A stretch of DNA of 56,172 bases, taken from NCBI GenBank assembly GCA_030668875.1, contig DAOVER010000023.1, forward strand, positions 1 to 56,172. Direction: 5' to 3'. How positions within the stretch are numbered: the first letter of the stretch is position 1; every line of letters starts with the position of its first letter. The notes beneath the pieces are model-generated. The model did not search any database, was not told the DNA's origin, and was given only the letters and a program-made list of their open reading frames with translations. Source of the DNA: Candidatus Heimdallarchaeota archaeon (lineage in GTDB: Archaea; Asgardarchaeota; Heimdallarchaeia; Heimdallarchaeales; Heimdallarchaeaceae). Of this stretch, positions 45,255-54,064 are shown piece after piece. A program made the translations under genes and the position numbers.

Positions 45255-45264
45255 AAATTTAAAA
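45255..45264 (+). promoter_or_regulatory. TATA box for threonine aldolase
   Basis: AAATTTAAAA is centred about 27 bases before the ATG at 45288. With the divergent methyltransferase box the two promoters lie back to back within 45 bases. Confidence 0.45.
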
Positions 45265-45287
45265 AATCATACTTGTCTCATTAGTTG

Positions 45288-46310
45288 ATGATTGACCTAC
45301 GTTCAGATACTTTTACCTTACCATCAAAAGAAATGATGGAAACAATTATGCATGCAAAATTAGGTGATGATGTATGGGAAGAAGATCCGACTGCAATTGA
45401 ATTAGAAGCCCTAGCGGCTAAAAAACTTGGTAAAGAAGCGGGACTATTTGTTTCTAGTGGAACTCAAGGTAACTTAGTGGCAAATATGACTCACCTAAAT
45501 CGTGGGGACGGTATAGTTTTGGAGGAAGAGAGTCATATAAACATGTATGAAGTAGGTGGAATAGGACAGATCTGTGGTGCTTATCCTTTTCTAATCAAAG
45601 GTGAAGACGGCTTAATGTCTCCTTCTGATGTTGAAGCTATTTTTACACGCTCATATAATGTTCATTGGGTTGAGCCAAAACTCTTGTGTATAGAGAATAC
45701 TCACAACCGAGGTGGTGGAAAAATCATTCCAAAAAGTAACATTGACATATTATCAAATATAGCACATGAAAACGGAGGAGTGGTCCATATAGACGGAGCA
45801 CGAATATTCAATGCTGCTGTTGCAACAGATATGCCAGCTTCAAAAATTGTTGAAAATGCTGATAGCATTCAAATTTGTTTGTCAAAAAGTTTAGGTTGCC
45901 CTATTGGTTCTTTGGTTGTAGGAACTGAGGAATTTATTCACAAAGCTAGAAAAAACCGCAAAGCTGTTGGTGGAGCTATGAGACAAGTAGGAATAATTGC
46001 AGCACCTGGTATTTATGCTTTGAATAATATGGTTGATAGGTTAGCAGAGGACCATAAACATGCAAAAATGTTAGAGAAAGCTCTCAACGAAATAGAAAAT
46101 ATCCGTGTTAAACCCGTTGATACAAATCTTGTTATTTCTGATATCTCTTCAACTTCTTACACTGCAAACGAAATTGGGCAAAAACTTTCTCAAAAGGGCA
46201 TAAAAGTTTCTATCATGGGTGATCATCTTTTCAGGATGGTAACCTATTTTGGTATAACTACCGAACATATAGAAACTGTTGTATCTACTCTCCCAGAAGT
46301 ATTTTTGTAG
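45288..46310 (+). CDS. ltaE: Low-specificity L-threonine aldolase (PLP enzyme)
   Basis: Cleaves threonine or allo-threonine to glycine and acetaldehyde using pyridoxal phosphate. Starts MIDLRSDTFTLPSKEMMETI. Family marks are GDDVWEEDPTA, FVSSGTQGNLVA near residue 59 (cofactor phosphate region), ESHINMYEVGG (His stacking on the PLP ring), HIDGARIFNAAVA near 168 (Asp-Ala-Arg) and QICLSKSLGCPIGSLV near 198 with the Schiff-base lysine. Length of 340 residues is normal. The acetaldehyde it releases is a possible substrate for an AOR, but the genes are 14 kb apart and this link is only a suggestion. Confidence 0.93.
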   Translation: MIDLRSDTFTLPSKEMMETIMHAKLGDDVWEEDPTAIELEALAAKKLGKEAGLFVSSGTQGNLVANMTHLNRGDGIVLEEESHINMYEVGGIGQICGAYPFLIKGEDGLMSPSDVEAIFTRSYNVHWVEPKLLCIENTHNRGGGKIIPKSNIDILSNIAHENGGVVHIDGARIFNAAVATDMPASKIVENADSIQICLSKSLGCPIGSLVVGTEEFIHKARKNRKAVGGAMRQVGIIAAPGIYALNNMVDRLAEDHKHAKMLEKALNEIENIRVKPVDTNLVISDISSTSYTANEIGQKLSQKGIKVSIMGDHLFRMVTYFGITTEHIETVVSTLPEVFL

Positions 46311-46326
46311 TGCATTTTACAAACAC

Positions 46327-46358
46327 TTAACCCTTTTTTTCTCTTCTTTTCTATTTCT
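46327..46358 (+). terminator. T-rich terminator after threonine aldolase
   Basis: Repeated T tracts (TTTTTTT then TCTTTTCTA) starting about 20 bases after the stop. Confidence 0.45.
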
Positions 46359-46403
46359 CATTAGTCTGTTCTCTTTAGCTTAAATGAGGAATAACATAGA
46401 GTT

Positions 46404-46411
46404 TTTATATC
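46404..46411 (+). promoter_or_regulatory. TATA box for the Ala/Pro/Ser-rich protein
   Basis: TTTATATC is centred about 30 bases before the in-frame GTG at 46438. The upstream ATG (46384) would place the promoter inside the gene. Confidence 0.45.
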
Positions 46412-46437
46412 TCTTTTTTTGTGTTTACTTGATACAC

Positions 46438-47247
46438 GTGTCAATAGATGATTATTTAGATACTCTGCTTTCTGGCAGTTCTGATCCATCTAGTAAAGCG
46501 ATAAAGAAATTGACAAAACTTTTAGAAAGTTTTGGGGCCATAATGGTCCAATCCACAGAGAGGATGGAGGATTACATTAACACACTAGACGCGCGCATTT
46601 CCGTAATTGAGAGAAATATGGTTGTGCCTTCTTCAAGTCCTGTTGTAGGTACATCATCGTCTAGTCCAGCACCTGCAAGAGCGTCTACTCCTGCAGCTTC
46701 TGGAGCACCTAATCTTTCAGGAGCACCTAATCTTTCAGGAGCACCAAATCTTAGTAGTGCCCCTTCTTCAGGAGGATCTCCTGCACCAGCGCCTAGTGGT
46801 GGCGGAGGTGGAGGTATATCAAATGCAGATTTAATGAAAGTAGCGGCAGGCTTAACAAAAACTCCTGAACAACAGTCAAAAGAAATGCTTGATGCATCAA
46901 CATTCAGTCCGTCTGGAGTAAGTGTTTCAGCTATTCAAGATGTTAAAGCAGGATTAACTAAAGTAGACCAAGATGAACATAGAAGAGAAAGAGCTGCAGC
47001 ATCTGGTGGATCAGATTCAATGCCCGCTTCTATGGCACTAAACATGGAAGTCAAGGATGCCCTGGCAAAGAGAAAATCGCGCTCTAAATCAGATGAAGAT
47101 AGTGATGATGAAGATGATTTTGCTCCAACTCAAACTGCTCCTGCTGCACCTAAGCGTTCAACTAAACAGATGAAAGAAGCTCTACAAGGAGAATTAAGAA
47201 GCGCCTTCAGTAGTTTACTTGAAAGTGATACACAAGAAGAAGAGTAA
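46438..47247 (+). CDS. Coiled-coil protein with long disordered tail and repeated short motifs
   Basis: I start at GTG 46438, 30 bases from a TATA box; the ATG at 46384 would add a hydrophobic stretch that is really promoter. Residues 1-60 form a helical domain (IDDYLDTLLSGSSDPSSKAI, LTKLLESFGAIM, YINTLDARISVIERNM). Then comes a low-complexity Ser/Pro/Ala/Gly linker with three SGAPNL repeats. Four short helical motifs follow at roughly regular spacing: DLMKVAAGLTK, IQDVKAGLTKVDQDE, MEVKDALAKRK, and KQMKEALQGELRSAF. A basic-then-acidic patch (KRKSRSK, DEDSDDEDD) lies between the last two. No family recognised. The layout resembles a scaffold with several copies of a peptide that docks on a partner. 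Confidence 0.75.
   Translation: MSIDDYLDTLLSGSSDPSSKAIKKLTKLLESFGAIMVQSTERMEDYINTLDARISVIERNMVVPSSSPVVGTSSSSPAPARASTPAASGAPNLSGAPNLSGAPNLSSAPSSGGSPAPAPSGGGGGGISNADLMKVAAGLTKTPEQQSKEMLDASTFSPSGVSVSAIQDVKAGLTKVDQDEHRRERAAASGGSDSMPASMALNMEVKDALAKRKSRSKSDEDSDDEDDFAPTQTAPAAPKRSTKQMKEALQGELRSAFSSLLESDTQEEE
46702..46755 (+). repeat. Three tandem 18-base repeats
   Basis: Units begin at 46702, 46720 and 46738; the first two are identical and the third differs near its end. They encode GAPNLS repeats of the linker and are in frame, so copy number can vary without breaking the gene. Confidence 0.8.
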
Positions 47248-47277
47248 ATTCTCTCTTTTTTATTTATTTCATTTTTC
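47248..47277 (+). terminator. T-rich terminator after the disordered protein
   Basis: CTCTCTTTTTTATTTATTTCATTTTT follows the stop almost directly, typical of archaeal T-tract termination. Confidence 0.45.
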
Positions 47278-47363
47278 CAAATCAACTAAATTTAGTATTT
47301 ATTTTACAGCTTCTAAGACTCGGAATATTTAAGATGTACAAATTTTATAGAGAGGATATTACT

Positions 47364-49481
47364 ATGACAACCATTACAAAATTTATAGAACAACTTTTAG
47401 TTGTTAGACAAGAAAAATCTTCAAAACTTGCTATAGATGATGAACAAGTACAAACAATTTTTCAGGAAATTTTAGACTTCAAACAAAATAAAGATGACCC
47501 TTACTATATTTGCTCAAGTGAAAATATTAAACAAATATTCACTTCTGCTTGGCAAACACAAGATGATATTCCAACAGACATTTCTTATTATCTAGTTGGA
47601 ATGTATTTCTTTGAAAACATTAATTTTGAAACCTTTAGAGCTATTATACAATTACTATCTGAAAAGGGAATGTTAAGAGATGACTCATTAATAGACTATT
47701 TCTGGTTACATGAACTAATTGAAAATGATTACAATCTAGACACGACCATTAGTTTTCTTACTTTCTTAGAATTTTCCAGAAAGTTAGGTATAAAAGTTCT
47801 TAATTTTAGTGAATTTGAATCAGCTTTAGAGAAGAATGGAATCAACTTAAAAACAAAAAATGAGGAAAGATTACAATTCAAGGAATTGGAAAGAATCGTT
47901 TCTAATCTTGAAGACAGACCAGAATATATAGAATCTCTATCTAGTTCGATACCACCAGAAATTCTTAGATTACTAGATTTTCATATTGATTACAGGAAAT
48001 TAAACAAGATATCTTACAATTTGGCCAAGTTCATAAGTGAACAACTGAAAATCGATAAGAAACTTACAATTGCTAATTTTCAAAAGAGAATCGAGGAACA
48101 GTTTTCTTCTCTTAATCATTTAGAAGTTCCTACAGTAGTTGATCCAATCCTTAAGCCACATATGAATCATTTATCAGCGAAGACAGTTGACATGACCAAG
48201 GATTTAGCAAATCTACCCAGTGAATTAGTTAAGGAGTTTGCATCAATCAAAGCTTACTCCAGTCCAAATATAGCTCAAAAAGTAAGAATTACCTTTCTGG
48301 GAGGAGGAGGAATTGGCAATATGGGTATAATTGTTCAGCATGACAATAATGCCATTCTACTAGATTTTGGGATGAGTGTGGCTAATCAAAACATCCCACG
48401 ATGGCACCCTTCATTGAGATTTGTAAAAGCCGTTCTTGTATCTCATGCTCATTTGGATCATACAGGAGGACTACCTTATCTCATATCACATGAAAATGAA
48501 AAAAGGTGGTATGCAAGTCCTGTAACAAAGGTCTTAACAGAAAAGCTATTGTATAACACAGCATCAATTACTAGAGGGAAACGCACACAATCTACACGAT
48601 TGTCTCATTTACAGAAAATCTATCTGAAAAACTCAAATATTATCAATTTGCTTAATTCTTTTTACCCTCTCAAACCCAAAGAAACTGTAGAAATATCTCC
48701 AGGATTTGAAGTTACTCCTTATCCTGCGTCTCATCTTTTTGGGAGCTATGGTTATGAAATCAATGTTTTTGGTAAGCGTATTTTCTTCACTGGAGATTTT
48801 TCATTAGATAAGAGTGAATTATTCCCGGGTGCTCAATTCCCCACTGATTGTGATGTAACGATATTTGATGGAACTTATTACAATCGAGATGTTCCAGAAG
48901 AAAATCCAGATGCAGCTTTGCTCCAAGCTACCGAGTTATGTAGTAAAATAATAATCCCAGCTTTTTCAGTAGGTAGAACTCAAGAAATGCTCAAAAGATT
49001 AGAAAGATTAAGGATTACAAAGAGCAGGAATATTATCGTTACAGGTCTTGCAGCTGACATAACAAAGACAATGGGTATTAAGGCAGAATACGATATTAGG
49101 AAAAACTTTGAACCAAGTGATTTTTATGAAAATGACATCCTCATCACTGGTCATGGAATGTTACAAAGTGGTAGCGCAAGAAAATTATTAGAAGCAACTA
49201 AGAGCTCTTCAGAAACAGGTGTTATCCTATGTGGATATCAAGCTCCCAACACTCTAGGTTTTGCACTTAAAACTGGAAATCCCATAGCACTCAAACAATA
49301 TAGACAGAGAATGTTTTCGGTACATATTAGTGGTCATTCTTCTCCCATGTCTCTAAATGATTTTATTGATGAACTCTCAGGTAAAAAAGTAATGGTACAT
49401 ACACCCGAGAAGACTAAAGTGATGAAAAAACACAAAAATGTTATGATTCCAAGATACTTAGATCAGGTAATTTTGAAGTGA
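47364..49481 (+). CDS. Beta-CASP metallo-beta-lactamase-fold ribonuclease with unusual N-terminal extension
   Basis: Start set at ATG 47364, preceded by GAGAGGA at suitable distance; ATG 47334 is an alternative. The C-terminal 440 residues are a metallo-beta-lactamase/beta-CASP nuclease of the RNase J/CPSF73 superfamily: ITFLGGGGIGNMG, ILLDFGMS, SHAHLDHTGG (zinc site), ASHLFGSYGYE, FFTGDFS, then beta-CASP motifs TIFDGTYYN, IPAFSVGRTQEML and VHISGHSSPMS. Thus the catalytic residues look intact. The first 265 residues are helical and contain no KH domains, so this is not an ordinary archaeal aCPSF1, and the enzyme is far longer than aCPSF2. I infer an RNA-processing role with an unknown targeting domain. 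Confidence 0.88.
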   Translation: MTTITKFIEQLLVVRQEKSSKLAIDDEQVQTIFQEILDFKQNKDDPYYICSSENIKQIFTSAWQTQDDIPTDISYYLVGMYFFENINFETFRAIIQLLSEKGMLRDDSLIDYFWLHELIENDYNLDTTISFLTFLEFSRKLGIKVLNFSEFESALEKNGINLKTKNEERLQFKELERIVSNLEDRPEYIESLSSSIPPEILRLLDFHIDYRKLNKISYNLAKFISEQLKIDKKLTIANFQKRIEEQFSSLNHLEVPTVVDPILKPHMNHLSAKTVDMTKDLANLPSELVKEFASIKAYSSPNIAQKVRITFLGGGGIGNMGIIVQHDNNAILLDFGMSVANQNIPRWHPSLRFVKAVLVSHAHLDHTGGLPYLISHENEKRWYASPVTKVLTEKLLYNTASITRGKRTQSTRLSHLQKIYLKNSNIINLLNSFYPLKPKETVEISPGFEVTPYPASHLFGSYGYEINVFGKRIFFTGDFSLDKSELFPGAQFPTDCDVTIFDGTYYNRDVPEENPDAALLQATELCSKIIIPAFSVGRTQEMLKRLERLRITKSRNIIVTGLAADITKTMGIKAEYDIRKNFEPSDFYENDILITGHGMLQSGSARKLLEATKSSSETGVILCGYQAPNTLGFALKTGNPIALKQYRQRMFSVHISGHSSPMSLNDFIDELSGKKVMVHTPEKTKVMKKHKNVMIPRYLDQVILK

Positions 49482-49571
49482 CAGAAATAGAAGTTGCGCT
49501 TCCGAAATTTTTATAATGGTTGATTGATAAAATAATAGAAGTTAACAAAATTTCTGGGAAAGTTGTAATAG

Positions 49572-51230
49572 GTGGTAGTGTTGATAACAAATTTAGAAGA
49601 TTTAAATATTGACAAAATTTCGAAACAGAAAGATTTACAAGAGGTTGTTTCAGATCTTCTAGAATTGACACGAAGATTATCACCTGCAGAATCAAAACAA
49701 TTGATTAAAAAGATATCACTAAAAAGTAAGCAGTTGGATGATAAAAAGTCCAGAGTAATTGTAAACTATGTTAAACACATACATATTTTTGGTCTTTTGA
49801 AAAGAAATGGAGAGATATTAGAACTTGCGAATGAAATGAATACATTATCTGAAGATATAGATTTCAAGGAAGGAATAGCTCTTCATTATATTGTTATGTG
49901 GGGGATTGAGAAACTACAAGGTAATTTAGAAAAAGCTACCAAATTGCGTAAAACCTCTATGGAATTAATAGATTCCTTAAAAAATCCTAATCCCATGATT
50001 TTAAATTGGATTAAATATTCATATGCTGTTGGTGAGTGGACTGAGGTAAGGAATCCTACAGCTGCAGTGATGTTAGAAGAGTGTATGCTTTTCTTCAGAG
50101 AAAGAGAACATTACGCATCTGAAATTAATGCTGTAACAGTTCTAGCAAATATCTATTCTAAAACAAATCAGAAGGATAAGCTTTTTGACATTGTTCAAGA
50201 AATTATGGGTGACGATGGCTTATTCCAATATTATCCTAAACACGTTCTAGGAAGATTTCACTATTATCTAGGTCAAATGTTTCTTTCAAGGGGAGATATG
50301 GAACTTGCAGAAATGCATTTATTTTCTAGTACTCAGTTATTCAAGAGATTCAGTCATACTTCAAATTATATTTATGACTATCTTTCAGGTCTTTCAATTC
50401 TAGCAAGGATCTATGCCACTTCAGGGAAATTAGACAGGGTTCATGATATTCTATTAAATCTTAAAGAAATAGTTAGCGAAGAAGATTTATTTCAGAAATT
50501 ATCAAAACAATTTGTTAATTCCTTAATCAGTTCTATCACAATTACTCAATTCTATATGACTTTTCACAAAAGAGATAATTACAATATAGATTTTCAGGGA
50601 GAAGTGAAAAACCTTCTACTTAGATATCAAAACTTTATTCTTCTACCTGAAATGTTAACTGAATTAATGGTTTATTCTGGTATTGAAATTGAGGAACTTG
50701 CAGATTTGAAGAAAGAGAAATTATCCAATAATTTCCTGAAACAGGTCATTGATTTTCTACTTGCTTTGCAAAATCCAGATGTTTGTAGCACAGAACAAAG
50801 AATTAAAAATGCTACCAAAATTCTTGGTCTTCCGTCAGAAAGTATCGTTAGTGAAGGATATGGAAGAATCTTTGGTGATATGATTCTTTTAAAACTTTAT
50901 CTCTCAACTGGTAGGTATGAAGAGTTCAAAATAACAATCAAGAAGTATCTCTATAGAATTGATAAAATAGAAAACGTTTCTTTAAGAATTATAGCTGAAA
51001 GTATGGAAGCAATTTACAAATTCCTTCAAGGTAATAAAGCTGAGAATGCAATAGAAAGATTGTCAGAAATAATTTCAGAATGCGAAGAGAAAAACTTAAC
51101 CAGAATGTGTAAAGAGGTTAAAGTTTTCAGACAGATGATAATTCAGAAAGATATGAATTATTATCACAAACAAATATTCTCTGATTTATCCTATCAAGAT
51201 ATTGTTTCAATGCTGGTAGAAAGCAGATAA
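49572..51230 (+). CDS. TPR-repeat protein without sensor domain
   Basis: A GGTGG stretch at 49571-49575 acts as ribosome-binding site, so the true start may be GTG 49578 or TTG 49581 rather than the first GTG. The 552-residue helical protein shows TPR-like pairs such as HYLGQMFLSRGDMELAEMHL-type units (near residue 230) and SGLSILARIYATSGKLDRVH. There is no longin-like end: it closes with FSDLSYQDIVSMLVESR. It lies about 90 bases after the beta-CASP gene on the same strand and may be co-transcribed. Function unknown; a scaffold role is likely from the repeat type. Confidence 0.7.
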   Translation: MVVLITNLEDLNIDKISKQKDLQEVVSDLLELTRRLSPAESKQLIKKISLKSKQLDDKKSRVIVNYVKHIHIFGLLKRNGEILELANEMNTLSEDIDFKEGIALHYIVMWGIEKLQGNLEKATKLRKTSMELIDSLKNPNPMILNWIKYSYAVGEWTEVRNPTAAVMLEECMLFFREREHYASEINAVTVLANIYSKTNQKDKLFDIVQEIMGDDGLFQYYPKHVLGRFHYYLGQMFLSRGDMELAEMHLFSSTQLFKRFSHTSNYIYDYLSGLSILARIYATSGKLDRVHDILLNLKEIVSEEDLFQKLSKQFVNSLISSITITQFYMTFHKRDNYNIDFQGEVKNLLLRYQNFILLPEMLTELMVYSGIEIEELADLKKEKLSNNFLKQVIDFLLALQNPDVCSTEQRIKNATKILGLPSESIVSEGYGRIFGDMILLKLYLSTGRYEEFKITIKKYLYRIDKIENVSLRIIAESMEAIYKFLQGNKAENAIERLSEIISECEEKNLTRMCKEVKVFRQMIIQKDMNYYHKQIFSDLSYQDIVSMLVESR

Positions 51231-51247
51231 AGAATAGAGGGAGAATT

Positions 51248-53956
51248 TCAGTTACTTCCAAGACCTACTGCTTTGTATTTAACGTCTGATTCTATAAATT
51301 GTTTATGATCATAAGCCCTTCTTCCATCAATCAAGACAGGATTCTTCATTGATTTCAAGAACTTTCCAGGAGAAATATTTTTGAATTCTTTCCATTCAGT
51401 TACTAGAATGCATCCTTCTGCTGATAACAGAACTTCTTCAATAGAGTTTACTAAATGCAAATTTTCATTTTCTATTTCCCTTTCGAAATTTTTCATTGCT
51501 ACTGGATCTGTTGCATACACAATTGCTCCCTCTTCAAGTAACTTCTCTATTATAGGTACTGATACAGCATCTCTCACGTCATCGGTATCGGGTTTGAAAG
51601 CAAGACCCAATATTGCAATTCGTTTGTTCTTAAGTGATTCTCCATCATAAGCCTCTTTGAGTAATTCAATAGCACGTAAAGGTTGAATCTTATTTGCCTC
51701 AATAGTAGCTTCTAGGAGTTTTGAGGGAACATTAAGTTCTTTTGATTTTTGGCTTAAAGCTGCAACATCCTTTGGAAAACAATTGTGAACAATAAAACCA
51801 CTAGTTGATACAAAGGTGTGAGGACTGCTTTCCATTTCTATTGAATAAACATCAATCACTGCTTTCTTCTTAGTAATATTTTTAATTCTCAAACTAGCAA
51901 AACCATCAAATTTCACGTATCCCATAGGTTTAACATCTCTTTTTTGTGCCAACAAAGTATCAGTCATTTTCACATTTTTTTTCTGATCGAAGAATTTCAA
52001 ATCATTAACCTGTGATTTACCAGAAACACGAATAATGTGTGTTGGTGTTGTTGATTTCTTCATCCACTGCTTCTTATAAGAAGGAATAATGTTTAAAGAT
52101 TGAAGCAGTACAATCACCCCTTCAGCTAGTTCTTTACTTACAGTTCCATATTCTATTGTTATTGCTCTAGCATGTTTATGAAAGTAAACACTTCCATCAC
52201 CTCTGAAAAGCCCTTTTAAGACATTAAATTTAGACTCTTTGTTTTCGGTGTAAATAAGAGCTGGTAATCTTTTTGTATATGAATCAGTTCCACAATTGAA
52301 ATGTTTGTCTAGGATATAGGCTAGTACCTTTGATGAAACAAGTATTGTGGTAGCTTGTCCCTTTGAAACCAAACTGAATCGAATCTTCAATTTTTCAAGA
52401 ATACTGCAAACATCCCCTATATATTCTCCTTCGTTTGAATTGAAGGAAAATCCAATTCTTGCCCTAATACCTCTTTTTCCTTTTTCATAAGTAATATGTC
52501 CTTCAGCTAAATAATAACCTATTAAACTCCAGAAATCTGCATCCATACTGATAACTGAAGGGACGTACGTAGGAGTTCCTTTAGTTGTATAGATGTAATA
52601 TTCATCCAGTTTGAAAGGTAAAAGATTTTTCTTAAGTAAGTATTGGAAGAATTTCAATGGTAGATAATTATCTCCAACTAAATCATATACTTTCCAATCT
52701 GATTCTTGAATTTGTCTAATGACTGGATACAATACTTCTTTATACTCCTTTAGATCATGTTTCAAAGGTCTAAATTTCAAGAAATCAATATTATCTTTTA
52801 CAATTTCATATACATTTAGCTTCTTTTTTCTACATACTGGATAACTTGTCAATACAGGGAGTCTATTCCCCTCTCTTACGTCCATTGCTAACGTTATTTC
52901 CAAATTACCATTATTTTCAATTAACATTGGATGATCTTTGGTTACAGAAATTTCTCTTCCCATTTTAGTATGGAATGTTATAATCTCTCCTTTATACTCT
53001 CTCTTGGAGAAATGTTTTACTTCCTCTACAAAAGAATTATGACCATCAAAGGATATTGCTCTAATATTCGTATTTGAATGATATCTCAGGTATAATTCTT
53101 CTGAAGTAGCAATTTCAGGAGTTGAATTTCCTAATAGAATAAAATCATTTCCAGTTATACAACTTCCACCATATCCTAACCCAGCTCTAAGAAACTTATC
53201 TGAAATTCTCTCATCCAGTCCAACACCCTGTGCTATTGAACTAACATCACTACCAATTTTCTCTGCAATATTCGCTATTTCATTGATGAAAGAAATTTTC
53301 ATTGCTAAGAATGAATTGGATGCAAGCTTGATTATTTCTGCTGTTGTTGGATCTACTTCTAGAATTGGAGCTTCAAACCCTTCATAGGTTTTTGCAATTA
53401 ACTTCTGTGCTCTTTCATCATTTCCTCCAATTACTATTCGATCTGGCGCTAGGAAATCCTTCAGAGCGACTCCTTCACGTAAAAATTCTGGGTTCATACC
53501 TATCCCAAAATCCCTACCAGAAATCAGTTTACTGTTATTTTCAAGTATTGGTTTCACAATACCGTTTGTTGTTCCAGGATTACAAGTGCTCTTAACTACT
53601 ACAACTTTGTATTCTTGTCCTTCTTTGAATGCTTGAGCTATTGATGTAGCAACAGATCTAATGTACTTATCATCTAATAATCCATTTGAGAATGATGGTG
53701 TTCCTACACATATGAATATGATTTCTGACATTTGTATTGCTTCCTTGAGATCCACAGTTGCTTTTAATTTCCCTTCTTCCACAACTTGTTTCAACATTTC
53801 TTCTAACCCATCCTCATATATCGGAGGGATAGCTTGGTTAATCATATCCACTTTTTCTTGAATAACATCAACACAAGTAACATCATGTCCTTTATTTGCA
53901 AAACAAGTACCAGTAACGAGACCTACATATCCTGTTCCAATTATTGCTATCTTCAT
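51248..53956 (-). CDS. ugd: UDP-glucose 6-dehydrogenase interrupted by an intein
   Basis: Oxidises UDP-glucose (or a related UDP-sugar) to the uronic acid with two NAD. Start set at the ATG at 53956 (MKIAIIGTGYVGLVTGTCFA, the NAD-binding fold), about 29 bases from a TATA-like stretch; the frame opens three codons earlier at a TTG. Residue numbers below count from that TTG. The dehydrogenase is in two parts: residues 1-268 end at GLGYGGS, and residues 729-905 begin CFPKDVAALS. Joined, they give the active-site signature GGSCFPKD and a 445-residue enzyme (442 from the ATG). Residues 269-728 are an intein. Other marks are KSTCNPGTT, MNPEFLREGVALKDFLAPDR, LGLAFKPDTDDVRDAVS and IDGRRAYD. The product would supply UDP-glucuronate-type sugars for surface glycans. 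Confidence 0.95.
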   Translation of the reverse strand: MKIAIIGTGYVGLVTGTCFANKGHDVTCVDVIQEKVDMINQAIPPIYEDGLEEMLKQVVEEGKLKATVDLKEAIQMSEIIFICVGTPSFSNGLLDDKYIRSVATSIAQAFKEGQEYKVVVVKSTCNPGTTNGIVKPILENNSKLISGRDFGIGMNPEFLREGVALKDFLAPDRIVIGGNDERAQKLIAKTYEGFEAPILEVDPTTAEIIKLASNSFLAMKISFINEIANIAEKIGSDVSSIAQGVGLDERISDKFLRAGLGYGGSCITGNDFILLGNSTPEIATSEELYLRYHSNTNIRAISFDGHNSFVEEVKHFSKREYKGEIITFHTKMGREISVTKDHPMLIENNGNLEITLAMDVREGNRLPVLTSYPVCRKKKLNVYEIVKDNIDFLKFRPLKHDLKEYKEVLYPVIRQIQESDWKVYDLVGDNYLPLKFFQYLLKKNLLPFKLDEYYIYTTKGTPTYVPSVISMDADFWSLIGYYLAEGHITYEKGKRGIRARIGFSFNSNEGEYIGDVCSILEKLKIRFSLVSKGQATTILVSSKVLAYILDKHFNCGTDSYTKRLPALIYTENKESKFNVLKGLFRGDGSVYFHKHARAITIEYGTVSKELAEGVIVLLQSLNIIPSYKKQWMKKSTTPTHIIRVSGKSQVNDLKFFDQKKNVKMTDTLLAQKRDVKPMGYVKFDGFASLRIKNITKKKAVIDVYSIEMESSPHTFVSTSGFIVHNCFPKDVAALSQKSKELNVPSKLLEATIEANKIQPLRAIELLKEAYDGESLKNKRIAILGLAFKPDTDDVRDAVSVPIIEKLLEEGAIVYATDPVAMKNFEREIENENLHLVNSIEEVLLSAEGCILVTEWKEFKNISPGKFLKSMKNPVLIDGRRAYDHKQFIESDVKYKAVGLGSN
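51782..53161 (-). other. Intein (LAGLIDADG, 460 residues) inside UDP-glucose dehydrogenase
   Basis: The intein begins with Cys269 (CITGNDFILLGN) and ends in FIVHN, with Cys729 of the host following. Block B has the TxxH motif (TKDHP near 342). Block F/G reads VYSIEMESSPHTFVSTSG then FIVHN. Two LAGLIDADG-type motifs, LIGYYLAEGHI near 481 and LKGLFRGDGSV near 583, mark a homing endonuclease with acidic residues Glu and Asp retained. All residues needed for splicing (Cys1, TxxH, penultimate His, terminal Asn, +1 Cys) are present, so splicing should be active. Residue numbers count from the TTG at 53965. Confidence 0.95.
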
Positions 53957-54034
53957 TTTCTTCAACCCAACATTATTTCTTAAATATTTGAAAGTTTGTC
54001 CATAAGTTGTCCATTTGTTGTTATACCAAAAACA

Positions 54035-54043
54035 TTTACATAT
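54035..54043 (+). promoter_or_regulatory. TATA box for the HD phosphohydrolase
   Basis: TTTACATAT is centred 26 bases before the ATG at 54065, which argues against the longer open frame from 53996. Confidence 0.45.
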
Positions 54044-54064
54044 GCCTCAAGTAGAATTAATACA

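Noticed and set aside
46384..46437. N-terminal hydrophobic helix of the disordered protein
   Set aside because: It results from translating the promoter; the TATA box and GTG at 46438 give a soluble protein.
46702..46755. Three 18-base tandem repeats as a possible CRISPR fragment
   Set aside because: There are no spacers; the repeats are contiguous, in frame and encode a GAPNLS linker.
53996..54064. N-terminal extension of the HD protein
   Set aside because: It overlaps the TATA box and does not resemble the family lead, which starts right after ATG 54065.
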